A stretch of DNA of 64,000 bases from Lentilactobacillus kefiri (GCF_007989105.1 NZ_BJVK01000008.1:23529-87528), one strand, 5' to 3'. Counted from the first letter of the stretch, positions 38,185 to 46,668 are shown. Notes: generated by a model not told the origin, from the sequence alone. Made by a program: numbers and translations.

Positions 38185-39150
38185 ATGGATAACAACGAAA
38201 TTTGGGTATATGTCGAAATAACCGGTTCAAAAATTGAGCCAACCAGCTTGCAGCTGATTACCAAAGCCAAACAAATTGCAGATGGCCGTAAAGTCGTAGC
38301 CGTCGTACCAGAGACTTCTAAAACTCAAGCAGAAACAATCATTAAAGAATATGGCCCTGATCGGATTGAATCATTAGTAGACGACCAATTTGATGAAGCA
38401 ACCGATGAAGAACTTGCCGATGCCTTATTTCAAGTAACTGACCAAAATCGACCAAATAGTTTGCTCTTCCCTGCAACAATTTTGGGACGATCAATTGCCC
38501 CTCGCCTTCAAGCAAAACTCCAAACCGGTTTGACCGGTGACAGTCTTGATATTTATTATGAAAATGACCTGCTGGTACAGGTAAAGCCAACTTACGGTGA
38601 TAATGTCATGTGTGATATTGTTTGCCCTGACAAGCGTCCACAAATGGTCACAGTTAGGCCGAATACTTTTAGAGCTAAGAAAGTGAACAACAGCCAAACA
38701 GAAATTGTTCAGGCTGAATTTACCTTCCATAAGAACAAAAATAGTAAAATAATTGCCACTGACCCCATTATCAATAGTTCATCTAAGTTGGATGACGCAA
38801 AAGTTGTGATTGCCCTTGGTCGTGGTGCTTATAGCGAGAAAAATATTAAACTGGCTCAGAAGTTGGCAGCAAAGCTTGGTGGAATGGTTGGGGTTTCTCG
38901 TCCATTAACCGATGAAGCCGAATTTAGTCATGATGATCAAATTGGTATCGGTGGCGCAAGCCTTTCAGCTGATCTTCTAATTAATTTGGGAATTTCTGGT
39001 GCTGTTCAATACACTGTTGGAATTAAAAACGCCAAGAAGATCGTTTCAGTCAACATTGACAAGGATGCCCCAATCTTTGATGATTCAGATTTTGCCTATG
39101 TTGGTGATGTAACCGACTTTTTAAATGCCTTAATGAATCAAGTAAAATAA
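38185..39150 (+). CDS. etfA: Electron transfer flavoprotein, alpha subunit
   Basis: A 321-residue FAD-binding partner of EtfB. The N-terminal half resembles EtfB (WVYVEITGSKIEPTSL, ATILGRSIAPRLQAKL, TGLTGDSLDIYYE). The C-terminal FAD domain has GRGAYSEKNIKLAQ, VGVSRPLTDEA, GISGAVQYTVGI and KDAPIFDDSDFAYVGD. Two positions differ from the usual family pattern: QVGQTG is IGIGGA, and GAIQHxAG is GAVQYTVG, so the conserved flavin-side His is Tyr. Full length and last gene of the operon. Confidence 0.9.
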   Translation: MDNNEIWVYVEITGSKIEPTSLQLITKAKQIADGRKVVAVVPETSKTQAETIIKEYGPDRIESLVDDQFDEATDEELADALFQVTDQNRPNSLLFPATILGRSIAPRLQAKLQTGLTGDSLDIYYENDLLVQVKPTYGDNVMCDIVCPDKRPQMVTVRPNTFRAKKVNNSQTEIVQAEFTFHKNKNSKIIATDPIINSSSKLDDAKVVIALGRGAYSEKNIKLAQKLAAKLGGMVGVSRPLTDEAEFSHDDQIGIGGASLSADLLINLGISGAVQYTVGIKNAKKIVSVNIDKDAPIFDDSDFAYVGDVTDFLNALMNQVK

Positions 39151-39156
39151 ACCATA

Positions 39157-39206
39157 AAAAATAAGCAGGTCCAAAAACTTCATGTTTTGGGCCTGCTTAT
39201 TTTTTG
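39157..39206. terminator. Bidirectional terminator between etfA and the DUF4430 gene
   Basis: AAATAAGCAGGTCCAAAA pairs with TTTTGGGCCTGCTTATTT, followed by T-runs on both strands. Confidence 0.9.
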
Positions 39207-39241
39207 AATCAATCATACTGTTTCACTAACGCTAACCAGCC

Positions 39242-39967
39242 TTAATGATCCGACGGACTCCATCCATTCACCGTAAAGTACCAGTGAACCTTGTCGCCTG
39301 GCTTAATCGCCTTATCCCCGGCAGATTTATCAACGTATTTACCGTTGACTGAATACATCCATCCGCTGCCCGGTTTGACGTCATTTTCTTTCAATCCATT
39401 GATCGAACTGACATAAATGGCTGGACTGCTGGTGTACTTCACTTTTAAGTTGGTTTGCTCCAACAACGTGAACGCAGTCGTTTTTTTCGTGATATGGAGA
39501 TTACCCGAATAAAACAACTTTTTGTATCCGGACACCTTTAAATAGGCTTTCCCGGTGTACTTCGAGGCTCTTTTTCGAGTAACCCGCTGCTTTACTGAGT
39601 GATGACTTTGCTTCGACGCAGCCGACTTTTTAGAACTTGGGCTTTGCTTTGAAGCAGTCGCATGTTCCCGGCTGCTTTTTGCAGTGGCAGGCTTGGCTGA
39701 CTGAGAAGCCTTCGTCGCTGAAGTACCCTTATTGGCAGAATTGTGATGTTTCTTGGCAGATTTGCTCGTCGCCTTTTTAGCCTTTGGCTGTTTCGTACTC
39801 GTAGCCTCTGAACTTGACGCGGCTTTGGGCTGACTGCCGGAATCCATTTTCGCAACCTTTTCAGTTCTTGCATGGCGCTGGTGCTGATTGGCGATCACTT
39901 CTCTAAAGCCAAAGGCCAACCCCAGAACCAACAAAAGGCCGATGACAATGCCGATACCTTTTTTCAT
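39242..39967 (-). CDS. Membrane-anchored DUF4430 protein (transcobalamin C-domain-like)
   Basis: A 241-residue protein: an N-terminal membrane segment (about 5-24, no clear cleavage site), a low-complexity Lys/Ser/Ala linker (about 30-135), then a DUF4430 domain with the strands AFTLLEQTNLKVKYT and GSGWMYSVNGKYVDKSAGDK followed by VHWYFTVNG. DUF4430 is homologous to the C-terminal beta domain of animal intrinsic factor and transcobalamin. The alpha-domain counterpart is encoded just upstream. The likely role is capture of a ligand, probably a corrinoid, at the outer face for the ECF transporter of the same operon. Last gene; AAGGATGAG site. Confidence 0.8.
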   Translation of the reverse strand: MKKGIGIVIGLLLVLGLAFGFREVIANQHQRHARTEKVAKMDSGSQPKAASSSEATSTKQPKAKKATSKSAKKHHNSANKGTSATKASQSAKPATAKSSREHATASKQSPSSKKSAASKQSHHSVKQRVTRKRASKYTGKAYLKVSGYKKLFYSGNLHITKKTTAFTLLEQTNLKVKYTSSPAIYVSSINGLKENDVKPGSGWMYSVNGKYVDKSAGDKAIKPGDKVHWYFTVNGWSPSDH

Positions 39968-39984
39968 AAACTCATCCTTTAATA

Positions 39985-41034
39985 TTACTTAATTGAATAA
40001 ATTGAACGGTGTGCCAAAGCTTGACGATATGCTGCGTTGGCCAAGTTCACCTGACCAACACCCAAAGTTTGCGTTGTGGCACCCTTAATCGATCCCGTTG
40101 AACGGACATAACTTAACATTGCCCGCATAGGTGAAGTGGTTTGATTTGATTTGAAGTAACCATTCACCAGCTTGACCGTACTTTGTTTCGTGGAGAAAGC
40201 AATAATGGCTTCCGCGGTTGAGTTGGCGTTGGTATAAACCTTGTCCTTAAATGTATATCCAAATGCACCATTGGGACGAACGGCGTCCTTCAAAAAGCTT
40301 TGACCCTTTACGATTGCCGACTTCACTGCGGAACTGGTTGATTTTCCTCTGGCAAGAGCGGTAACCGCCATAGCAGTTGTATCACTATCCGCACTTGCAG
40401 CTTGGTTGTTATATGCCCAGCCATGATTGCCCAATTGGTTCTTAACAATCAGGTTGCTTAACCCATTCTTGGTAAATTTGGCATTACTTGGACGTTTATA
40501 TGAACCAGTCGACAATGCAATCAGGGCTTGGCTTTGAACGTTAACCGTCTGCTTGGTCATTGAACGGTGATATAAGGCACTTACCAGGTTCAAAGTTGTT
40601 TTGGCGCCGGTTTTACGTAATTTTTGCGGATTCAGTCCAACGGCTCTGACCGCAATGATTGCGTTGGCCAAATTAGCTGGCGTACTCTTCTTATTCAATA
40701 TAAGGCTGTTTTTAACCCGATTCTGCTGCGTCTTGGTAAACTTGTAGCCAAATCCTTTCAGCCCCAGGAGAAGGTCTGAATAGCCATAGGCAGCACCACT
40801 ATCTGGATAAGCCTTCTTGCTAAATATGTAACTCGTCTTGCCGGAAAAGCCAGTTCGATTTTTGACCAGCATCTTTTTGGCATACTTATAGGTTGCTTTC
40901 GCCTTTGATGACTGATAAGCACTTGAAGCAGTCTTAATTTGGGCGGCGTTCACAGTTGAAAGCGGTGCGGCAACACCTGCCAATAACAATCCGGTCATTG
41001 ATAAAGTGATTAATTTATTCATTCGTTTCATCAT
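39985..41034 (-). CDS. Secreted alpha/alpha-barrel (prenyltransferase/terpene-cyclase-like) protein
   Basis: A 349-residue exported protein with a signal peptide (about 1-31, ending VNA/AQ). Repeated helical hairpins of the terpenoid cyclase/prenyltransferase toroid follow: LANAIIAVRAVGL, VQSQALIALSTG, HGWAYNNQAASADSDTTAMAV, and NGAFGYTF then NSTAEAIIAFST. Such a toroid is the alpha domain of intrinsic factor/transcobalamin. With the DUF4430 gene 17 bases downstream it gives a split version of that two-domain protein. No anchor seen, so it may be held by partner binding. Its start overlaps the S-component stop by one base (TAATG). Confidence 0.82.
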   Translation of the reverse strand: MMKRMNKLITLSMTGLLLAGVAAPLSTVNAAQIKTASSAYQSSKAKATYKYAKKMLVKNRTGFSGKTSYIFSKKAYPDSGAAYGYSDLLLGLKGFGYKFTKTQQNRVKNSLILNKKSTPANLANAIIAVRAVGLNPQKLRKTGAKTTLNLVSALYHRSMTKQTVNVQSQALIALSTGSYKRPSNAKFTKNGLSNLIVKNQLGNHGWAYNNQAASADSDTTAMAVTALARGKSTSSAVKSAIVKGQSFLKDAVRPNGAFGYTFKDKVYTNANSTAEAIIAFSTKQSTVKLVNGYFKSNQTTSPMRAMLSYVRSTGSIKGATTQTLGVGQVNLANAAYRQALAHRSIYSIK

Positions 41035-41756
41035 TAGTCCATCCCTTTATTTTGTTTTGTTGGTAAAAATCGATACTTACGATCCAGCCTTGTAAACAAC
41101 TTTTCCCAAGGTCGATAAAGCAGTGCAATCAAAACAATGTTTGAAAGTCCATGGTACAAATCAAACAGCGCGCTGCTGGCAAATGCCAAAATGAAACTTT
41201 TGAGAGTCATTGGCGAAACGTACTGCAAGGCGTACCAGAGATCCATAATCCAGCCAAACAGAAATCCCCAAACACCACCAAAAATGATCATAAAGATCAA
41301 ACTCTTTTTAAGCTTGGTCATCCCAATGAGACCGGCGGACAGCCCCATCAATCCCCAGGCAAACATTTGCCAAGGAGTCCAGGGCCCCTGGCCCATAAAC
41401 ATATTGGATACCAAGGCGGTGGTACTTCCAGTCACAAATCCCAGTTCAGGTCCCAATGAAACGCCACCGACAATAATGACAAAGCTGGCTGCCTGGATAC
41501 TCGGAAGAGCGGCAAAGGGCACCCGTCCAGCAACCGCCAAGGCAATCAAGATTGCAACAAACATCAGTGTTTGGGTGGTTAAAGGCTGCTTTTCGAATTT
41601 CCAATACGCCGGCAGGATGCTGCACAGTAGAACCATGAAGCTAAACATCAAATAATGCTTGTTATGAAGCAGCATCATTAACGTTAAAAATACGCCAATC
41701 AATATGAAAACAAACAACAGCCGACTATAAAAGACGGCCTTTGATTTATGAAACAT
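41034..41756 (-). CDS. ECF transporter S component (substrate-binding membrane subunit)
   Basis: A 240-residue integral membrane protein with 6-7 segments, of the ECF S-component fold. Typical segments: AGRVPFAALPSIQAASFVII, GPELGFVTGSTTALVSNMFMG, and GPWTPWQMFAWGLMG, as in several cobalamin/queuosine-type S components. The vitamin cannot be fixed by sequence; the two exported partner genes argue for a corrinoid. I start at 41756 (MFHKSK) with AGAAGGGACAAG upstream, overlapping the ecfA stop by 11 bases. Confidence 0.85.
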   Translation of the reverse strand: MFHKSKAVFYSRLLFVFILIGVFLTLMMLLHNKHYLMFSFMVLLCSILPAYWKFEKQPLTTQTLMFVAILIALAVAGRVPFAALPSIQAASFVIIVGGVSLGPELGFVTGSTTALVSNMFMGQGPWTPWQMFAWGLMGLSAGLIGMTKLKKSLIFMIIFGGVWGFLFGWIMDLWYALQYVSPMTLKSFILAFASSALFDLYHGLSNIVLIALLYRPWEKLFTRLDRKYRFLPTKQNKGMD

Positions 41757-43410
41757 GCTTACTTGTCCCTTCTGAAGCCAGATTAACATCATTCGGCAAA
41801 ATTGCCATTGGTACTTGATTCCTCAATAATCGATTGATCGGTGTCGTAAAGAAAAAGTTATTGCCGAAAAAACTGCGGGTTGGAAGCACCGTATTCAAGT
41901 GACCGTCAAACATAAATGCACAGTGCTTGGAATATTCAGCACTAAATTTCATGTCATGGCTGGCCATCAAAATTGTGGTACCAGACTCGTTAACGTCCTT
42001 TAAAATTTGGCCTAAGAATCGTTTGGTATATGGATCAAGTCCCTTGGTCGGTTCATCCAGAATTAATAATTCCGGATCCACCAGCAGTGCCAACGCGACA
42101 CCCAGCAATTGCTGCTGGCCGCCACTGATGTCAAACGGACTTTGATCGACCAACGAAGATAAATGCAGTCGATCAACCATCATTTTAACTTGTTTGTCCG
42201 GAAATTCCAGCTGAAGTGCCTCGGCTTGTCTCATCAGTTCCTTTTCAACCGTTTCTTCACCGAACTGCAGTGAAGGCGTTTGTGAAAGAAATGAAATGGC
42301 TTTGATTCGGCCGGCATTGGGAATCTTCCAGACAAGCTTTTTGTGGAACCGGGCCTTGCCGTGTTGGGGAATCCGTAAGCCAGCTAAAATGCTTAACAAT
42401 GTGGATTTTCCGGAACCATTCTTACCAACGATTGATAACCAGTCACCGGATGGTAAATTTAAATCCAAGTGGTCAATCACATTGGATTGGCGGTCAAAAG
42501 AGAAGGTTAAGTTTTTGGCGGCCAAGACATTGGTTTCGCCAACTGATGCGGATGTTGACGTTCCTACATAAGTAAACTTTAACTGTTGATTTGAAATGAG
42601 TCGCTGCCCTTCGGCAACTGAGATTGGCAGATCTGGAAAGTGGCGATCCTTCTTCAAAAATACTTGTGAAACTTGTGGAACAAAATATTTTAGTTTTGGA
42701 TCTGCCGTCATGGTTTCCAGTCCATTTCGTGGACGACCATCAAAAGATATCCCTTGGTTTTGTAATAAAATCAACCGGTCCGCCAAGGACAATACCCCAT
42801 CCAAGTTGTGTTCTGTCAGCACAATTGTGATTCCCAATTCTTCATGAACCCGGTTAAGAACTTCAAAGAAGTGTTGCGTTGATAACGGATCCAATTGCGC
42901 AGCCGGCTCATCCAGCAGAATCACTTTTGGCCGTAGAATCAGTACTGAGGCCAGATTGACCAACTGCAACTGGCCACCCGAAAGGGCATCAATACTTTTA
43001 TGCAGCAACTGATCAAGGCCCAAGTAATTGGCCAGTTCAGCAATTCGTCGTTCAATTTCCGCACTGGGTTCGCCCACATTTTCCAAGGAAAAAGCCAGTT
43101 CATCGATAACCGTCGACATAATCGGCTGTACGGTTGGATCCTGGCCAACGTATCCAATTGTTTTGGCACTTTCAAGTTTTGATAATTCGTTAATGGGCTT
43201 CTGGTTAATTAAAACCTGCCCCTGCCGGTGGCCATTGGGCGTCAGTTCCTTCTTAAAGTGATTCATCAAGGTGGTTTTGCCGCTCCCGGTTGCACCGGCA
43301 ATGACAACGAACTGGCCCTGGCTGATTTTTAGATTGATATCGCTTATAACTGGCGATTTTTGCACGGGGTATTTAAATGTCAGGTGATCGACTCTTATTA
43401 ATTCGTGCAT
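41746..43410 (-). CDS. ECF transporter ATPase, fused A-A' domains
   Basis: A 554-residue cytoplasmic protein with two complete ABC ATPase domains. Domain 1: Walker A GATGSGKTT (about residue 37), signature LSGGQLQLV, Walker B VILLDEPA. Domain 2: Walker A GKNGSGKST (about 330), signature ISGGQQQLL, Walker B LLILDEPT and switch-His region MASHDMKF. Fusion of the two EcfA subunits marks a dedicated (group I) ECF system rather than the shared EcfAA'T of the ribosomal cluster. Overlaps ecfT by 13 bases and the S-component by 11. Confidence 0.92.
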   Translation of the reverse strand: MHELIRVDHLTFKYPVQKSPVISDINLKISQGQFVVIAGATGSGKTTLMNHFKKELTPNGHRQGQVLINQKPINELSKLESAKTIGYVGQDPTVQPIMSTVIDELAFSLENVGEPSAEIERRIAELANYLGLDQLLHKSIDALSGGQLQLVNLASVLILRPKVILLDEPAAQLDPLSTQHFFEVLNRVHEELGITIVLTEHNLDGVLSLADRLILLQNQGISFDGRPRNGLETMTADPKLKYFVPQVSQVFLKKDRHFPDLPISVAEGQRLISNQQLKFTYVGTSTSASVGETNVLAAKNLTFSFDRQSNVIDHLDLNLPSGDWLSIVGKNGSGKSTLLSILAGLRIPQHGKARFHKKLVWKIPNAGRIKAISFLSQTPSLQFGEETVEKELMRQAEALQLEFPDKQVKMMVDRLHLSSLVDQSPFDISGGQQQLLGVALALLVDPELLILDEPTKGLDPYTKRFLGQILKDVNESGTTILMASHDMKFSAEYSKHCAFMFDGHLNTVLPTRSFFGNNFFFTTPINRLLRNQVPMAILPNDVNLASEGTSKHVS

Positions 43411-44297
43411 AAGTGATAAACTCCTTCGGCAATCATCGGCAAAATCAGCATCCCCATCAGCAACGTAACCCCCAAAATATCACCATTCATCCAAAAATTT
43501 GTATATTGGGCAACCGAGCCCGACCAACCAATTTGATTCAATCGCGCAATGACGATAACTGAAAACAGAACGGTTGCCGAACACAAAAAGGCCCAATCTG
43601 TGGGGTGCCAACGATATGTATGATAATGAGTTCGTTTGGCAGCTCCAAATCCCCTGGCATCCATCAGTCTGGCTGTTTCCATCCCTGATGCCAACGAATC
43701 TTCCAGTAAAATCTGCAGCAGATGCCCACCACTTTTAATGCGGCTCAAGAGTGACCCTTTGGTCAAATCAACGTTGCGTGTTTTTTGAAGCATCGACAGC
43801 TGATGAAAGTTGCGGACAAACGCCTTAACCAAATTGGCCGAGATAACCACCAATAAGCCGATTCGAGGTGTCACTGAAGAAAATACATAGACTAATTTAT
43901 TGGGTGGCAGAATCACGTTCAGCAGTCCAAAAGCCATTAGCATTTGAACAAGCATAAGGCCCATTACCGCACCATATAGCAGTGCCGGAGCCGTTAACTT
44001 AAAGGTTGCGCCGGCAACTGAAAATTGCCACAATATGGGACCAAATCGCTGATTTAACAGGCAGTTGAACAACACAATCGTGATAAATAAAAACAGGCTC
44101 ATTTTAAATTGGCGCCACACCGCTGTCGATCCCAAATAAAGAATTGACGTGACCGTCAATCCAACAAATCCAAATATCGCAACGGCGGGATGATTAAAAA
44201 GAAGCAGTGCAATAATAACTTCCAAAAAATAAATTGCCGCAACAACCGGATGAGCCTGATAAAAGAAGGTCATTCGAATCGGTAATTTATTCATCAT
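43398..44297 (-). CDS. ECF transporter T component (CbiQ/EcfT family)
   Basis: A 299-residue transmembrane coupling subunit. The C-terminal part has the coupling motif ARLMDARGFG, the Ala-Arg-Gly signature by which EcfT contacts the ATPases. N-terminal helices and the LLEDSLASGMETARL segment agree with the family. First gene of the operon, behind GAAAGGAGTGG and an extended -10 (TGATATAAT at about 44337-44345 minus). I looked for a cobalamin riboswitch in the 96-base leader and did not find one. Confidence 0.88.
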   Translation of the reverse strand: MMNKLPIRMTFFYQAHPVVAAIYFLEVIIALLLFNHPAVAIFGFVGLTVTSILYLGSTAVWRQFKMSLFLFITIVLFNCLLNQRFGPILWQFSVAGATFKLTAPALLYGAVMGLMLVQMLMAFGLLNVILPPNKLVYVFSSVTPRIGLLVVISANLVKAFVRNFHQLSMLQKTRNVDLTKGSLLSRIKSGGHLLQILLEDSLASGMETARLMDARGFGAAKRTHYHTYRWHPTDWAFLCSATVLFSVIVIARLNQIGWSGSVAQYTNFWMNGDILGVTLLMGMLILPMIAEGVYHLCTN

Positions 44298-44393
44298 TGC
44301 ACCACTCCTTTCAAATCTAAAATTCCCTGAATGATTATTATATCATCAGCAACCGTTTGAAATTTGGTGGATTCAAAAAACATTTTAGGTGCC

Positions 44394-44993
44394 TTAATCT
44401 TCGACAATCACGCCCAGCATTGCGACAATCTGTCCGGCCTGCCAGGGATTAATTTTTAACCCTTTGATCAGTTCCGGATTAACAATCAAATCATCAAAAG
44501 TTGCCTTTGATAAGTCGATCCCTTTCATGTGGGTATCCAGAAAATCAATTTGATTGATTTCACAGTTGTTAAATGACAAATCTTTTTTGACGGTCACAGC
44601 CTGAAAACTGCTTTCCACCAAATTAGAGTCAACAAAGAAACTATCTTCCATCTTGGTTTCACTAAAATTCGCATAGTGAAGGTTAGAGTCGTGAAATTGA
44701 CACTTCTTGATTAACGTTTCCATCGAAAAGTCGGCCCTCATCAGTTGCACGTTGGTGAACTTACAGTTCGATAAGTAGCTTTTATGAAAAGTTGCGTTCA
44801 ATAAGTCGCATCCCTTGAATTCCACGTATCCCCAGTCACTGCGGTCAAAGTTACTTTGCTCAAATTGACAGTGATCAAAAACCACATCGTTAATCCGAAT
44901 CAGTTCATTTGAAACCGTGAACGTACAATTTGAATACGTATTATCCGGTTCGACATCGTCCAAACTCAACGTTTGCTTTGTAATTGTTGCCAA
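44394..44993 (-). CDS. Pentapeptide-repeat protein (TTG start)
   Basis: A 199-residue protein made largely of A(D/N)LXX-type pentapeptide repeats (e.g. CQFEQSNFDRSDW, CDLLNATFHKSYLSNCKFTN, CQFHDSNLHYANFSETK), predicted to form a right-handed square beta-helix as in Qnr/MfpA-like proteins. Function unknown; some relatives protect gyrase. The start is TTG, shown by AGGAGG seven bases upstream inside the end of the permease gene. The permease stop is one base away, so translation is probably coupled. Last gene of the PyrR-controlled unit. Confidence 0.85.
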   Translation of the reverse strand: MATITKQTLSLDDVEPDNTYSNCTFTVSNELIRINDVVFDHCQFEQSNFDRSDWGYVEFKGCDLLNATFHKSYLSNCKFTNVQLMRADFSMETLIKKCQFHDSNLHYANFSETKMEDSFFVDSNLVESSFQAVTVKKDLSFNNCEINQIDFLDTHMKGIDLSKATFDDLIVNPELIKGLKINPWQAGQIVAMLGVIVED

Positions 44994-44994
44994 G

Positions 44995-46368
44995 CTAATC
45001 CTCCTGAATGTGGCCGCGTGAGATCAACGAACTGCCGGCCAAATAAATGATTGCGGCGATGAGCATCGAAATAAAGGTTGCACCAACGGAGTCTGCAACG
45101 ACGGCCACGGTTTTAATATATCCATATGCCAGAACCGCAATCAGCCACGAAGCGATTGCAATCCAGTTAATGCCACCAGTATACCAATATTTCCCGGTTC
45201 GTGAGGCAAAATGAGCAGCGTTATATTTTCGTTTGGCAACAACATAGAAATCAACCAAGAAAATGGCAATTTCAGGTCCCAAGAACATGCCGATTCCATC
45301 CAGAAACGCTGTAAAAACATTGAGAAAAGTGGAATAAAAAATCGGAATAAAGGTGACAACCACCGCAACCAGCGTGACCGAAACGATGCTGAATGTTAAT
45401 GACAGCCGCTTGGTCATGTTGGTCAAAGCGGATCCGGCCGACATCAGGTTAACCGCGTTGGCCGTCGTACTGGTAATGATAATGACCAGCATTGCCAGAA
45501 CTCCCAGCCCCAACTTGCTGGCAATAGTCGAAGGATCTGAATTGTTGGCATCAAAGTGATTCAGGGTAATCGCGGTCGCAATTGTTGAGATAATACCAAT
45601 CATGGCAAACCAAATCAACCCCAGGTTAGCGCCAAAAAACGGTGCCCAAGTTGAACTGGAACGCTTTTTGGAAAAGCGGGTAAAGTCACTGGCAGCTGTC
45701 ACCCAAGCTAGATTAAAAGCAGCCAGAACGTCAACCGCCTGCCCCGGGGTCATCTTAAGAGCAGCCGGTGCGTGCCAGGAAACGATTTCTGATAACGAAA
45801 CATTTTGGAAAACGACAATCGATTCCCAGATAACCAGGATAAAGACCAGAATAATACCAATTCGTTCAATGATCCGAACTGATTTTTCACCCATTGAAAT
45901 ACTCAGTAAATGTAAAATGCTCATCACAACGATTCCAGACACCAGGCCTTTAAGTCCGCCCGGTTTACCATAAACCGGCCAACCCAGAACATCGTGAAGA
46001 ATATAACTGATAGAGGTGGCGGCAATAAACGTGTTCACGGCTGCCCAGCCGATGAACTGCACCACGTTAATGACAGAAGGCAAATAACTGCCCTTGAGTC
46101 CAAAGGATGCCCGAGTCAATGCCATTGCCGGTAATCCGGTCTTGTAGCCCATGTAACCTGATAAGGCCAGTAAAAAATATGTAATGACGCCAACAATAAT
46201 GAGCGTGGTCGATGCGGTTACGAAACCACAGGCTGCAATCACCCCACCAACGTACCAAGTTCCGTTATTCGCATTAGCACCAACCCAAGTCGCAAACATA
46301 TCCCAATATGATTGATGACGATGTTCCTTGGGGATTGATTCAACGCGACCAAAACTCTTATCTTCCAT
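44995..46368 (-). CDS. NCS1-family nucleobase permease (cytosine/uracil-like)
   Basis: A 457-residue membrane protein with about 12 segments, of the nucleobase:cation symporter-1 family (CodB-like). Seen: the N-terminal FATWVGANANNGTWYVGG, LTRASFGLKGS, FIGWAAVNTFIA, and FNLAWVTAASDFTRFSKKR. In the family the GxxxNN/NW and ASDF(T/A)R segments line the substrate site. A PyrR-type attenuator in its leader indicates pyrimidine control, so I favour cytosine, uracil or a related pyrimidine over purines. GGAGATTAATT ribosome site. Confidence 0.87.
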   Translation of the reverse strand: MEDKSFGRVESIPKEHRHQSYWDMFATWVGANANNGTWYVGGVIAACGFVTASTTLIIVGVITYFLLALSGYMGYKTGLPAMALTRASFGLKGSYLPSVINVVQFIGWAAVNTFIAATSISYILHDVLGWPVYGKPGGLKGLVSGIVVMSILHLLSISMGEKSVRIIERIGIILVFILVIWESIVVFQNVSLSEIVSWHAPAALKMTPGQAVDVLAAFNLAWVTAASDFTRFSKKRSSSTWAPFFGANLGLIWFAMIGIISTIATAITLNHFDANNSDPSTIASKLGLGVLAMLVIIITSTTANAVNLMSAGSALTNMTKRLSLTFSIVSVTLVAVVVTFIPIFYSTFLNVFTAFLDGIGMFLGPEIAIFLVDFYVVAKRKYNAAHFASRTGKYWYTGGINWIAIASWLIAVLAYGYIKTVAVVADSVGATFISMLIAAIIYLAGSSLISRGHIQED

Positions 46369-46448
46369 AATTAATCTCCTCTGATCATCCTTTAAAGTTG
46401 TCGTGTCGTCTCAATTGATTTTTAAGTTGAAATGAGTTGTCGACAAAG

Positions 46449-46489
46449 AAAAATGCACTTCGTCTCAGACAGAGTCGAAGTGCATTTTT
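46449..46489 (-). terminator. Leader terminator upstream of the NCS1 permease gene
   Basis: A perfect 14-bp stem, AAAAATGCACTTCG and its complement, with a 13-base loop and five T, about 80 bases before the permease start and after the promoter. Position indicates attenuation, not operon end. Confidence 0.8.
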
Positions 46490-46528
46490 CCCGGTGTAAT
46501 TACCGGTAAAAACAACATTCATTAATGG

Positions 46529-46566
46529 CTTCCTTGACAGACTCGCTGGACTATTTAAAGGACTAA
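46529..46566 (-). promoter_or_regulatory. PyrR-binding anti-antiterminator in the permease leader
   Basis: The minus strand reads AGTCCAGCGAGTCTG with CCTT and AAGG flanks, matching the PyrR binding-loop consensus ARUCCAGAGAGGYU closely. It lies between the promoter and the leader terminator, the normal order for PyrR attenuators. Confidence 0.7.
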
Positions 46567-46577
46567 ATTTTAATGTC

Positions 46578-46606
46578 ATTATACGTGAGGCAAGGGAAAA
46601 TTGCAA
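46578..46606 (-). promoter_or_regulatory. Promoter of the NCS1 permease leader
   Basis: TTGCAA (46606-46601), 17-base spacer, TATAAT (46583-46578) on the minus strand. Confidence 0.75.
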
Positions 46607-46610
46607 TTTG

Positions 46611-46624
46611 TGAGTTGACACTCA
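46611..46624. promoter_or_regulatory. TetR-type operator 1, overlapping the ABC promoter -35
   Basis: TGAGT-TGAC-ACTCA, perfect arms; covers the TTGACA box of the plus-strand promoter. Confidence 0.7.
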
Positions 46625-46642
46625 CCTCAGATGACGTATACT
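46615..46642 (+). promoter_or_regulatory. Promoter of the ABC exporter-tetR operon
   Basis: TTGACA, 16-base spacer, TATACT, 44 bases before the ATP-binding protein start, with operators on both sides. Confidence 0.75.
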
Positions 46643-46652
46643 AAAGGCATAA

Positions 46653-46668
46653 GTGAGTTAGTACTCAC
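46653..46668. promoter_or_regulatory. TetR-type operator 2, downstream of the -10
   Basis: GTGAGT-TAGT-ACTCAC, perfect 6-base arms with the same TGAGT/ACTCA core as operator 1, placed to block initiation. Confidence 0.75.

Noticed and set aside
44298..44393. Possible cobalamin riboswitch ahead of the ECF operon
   Set aside because: The leader is under 100 bases, and I see no B12-box-like sequence; only an extended -10 and a ribosome site.
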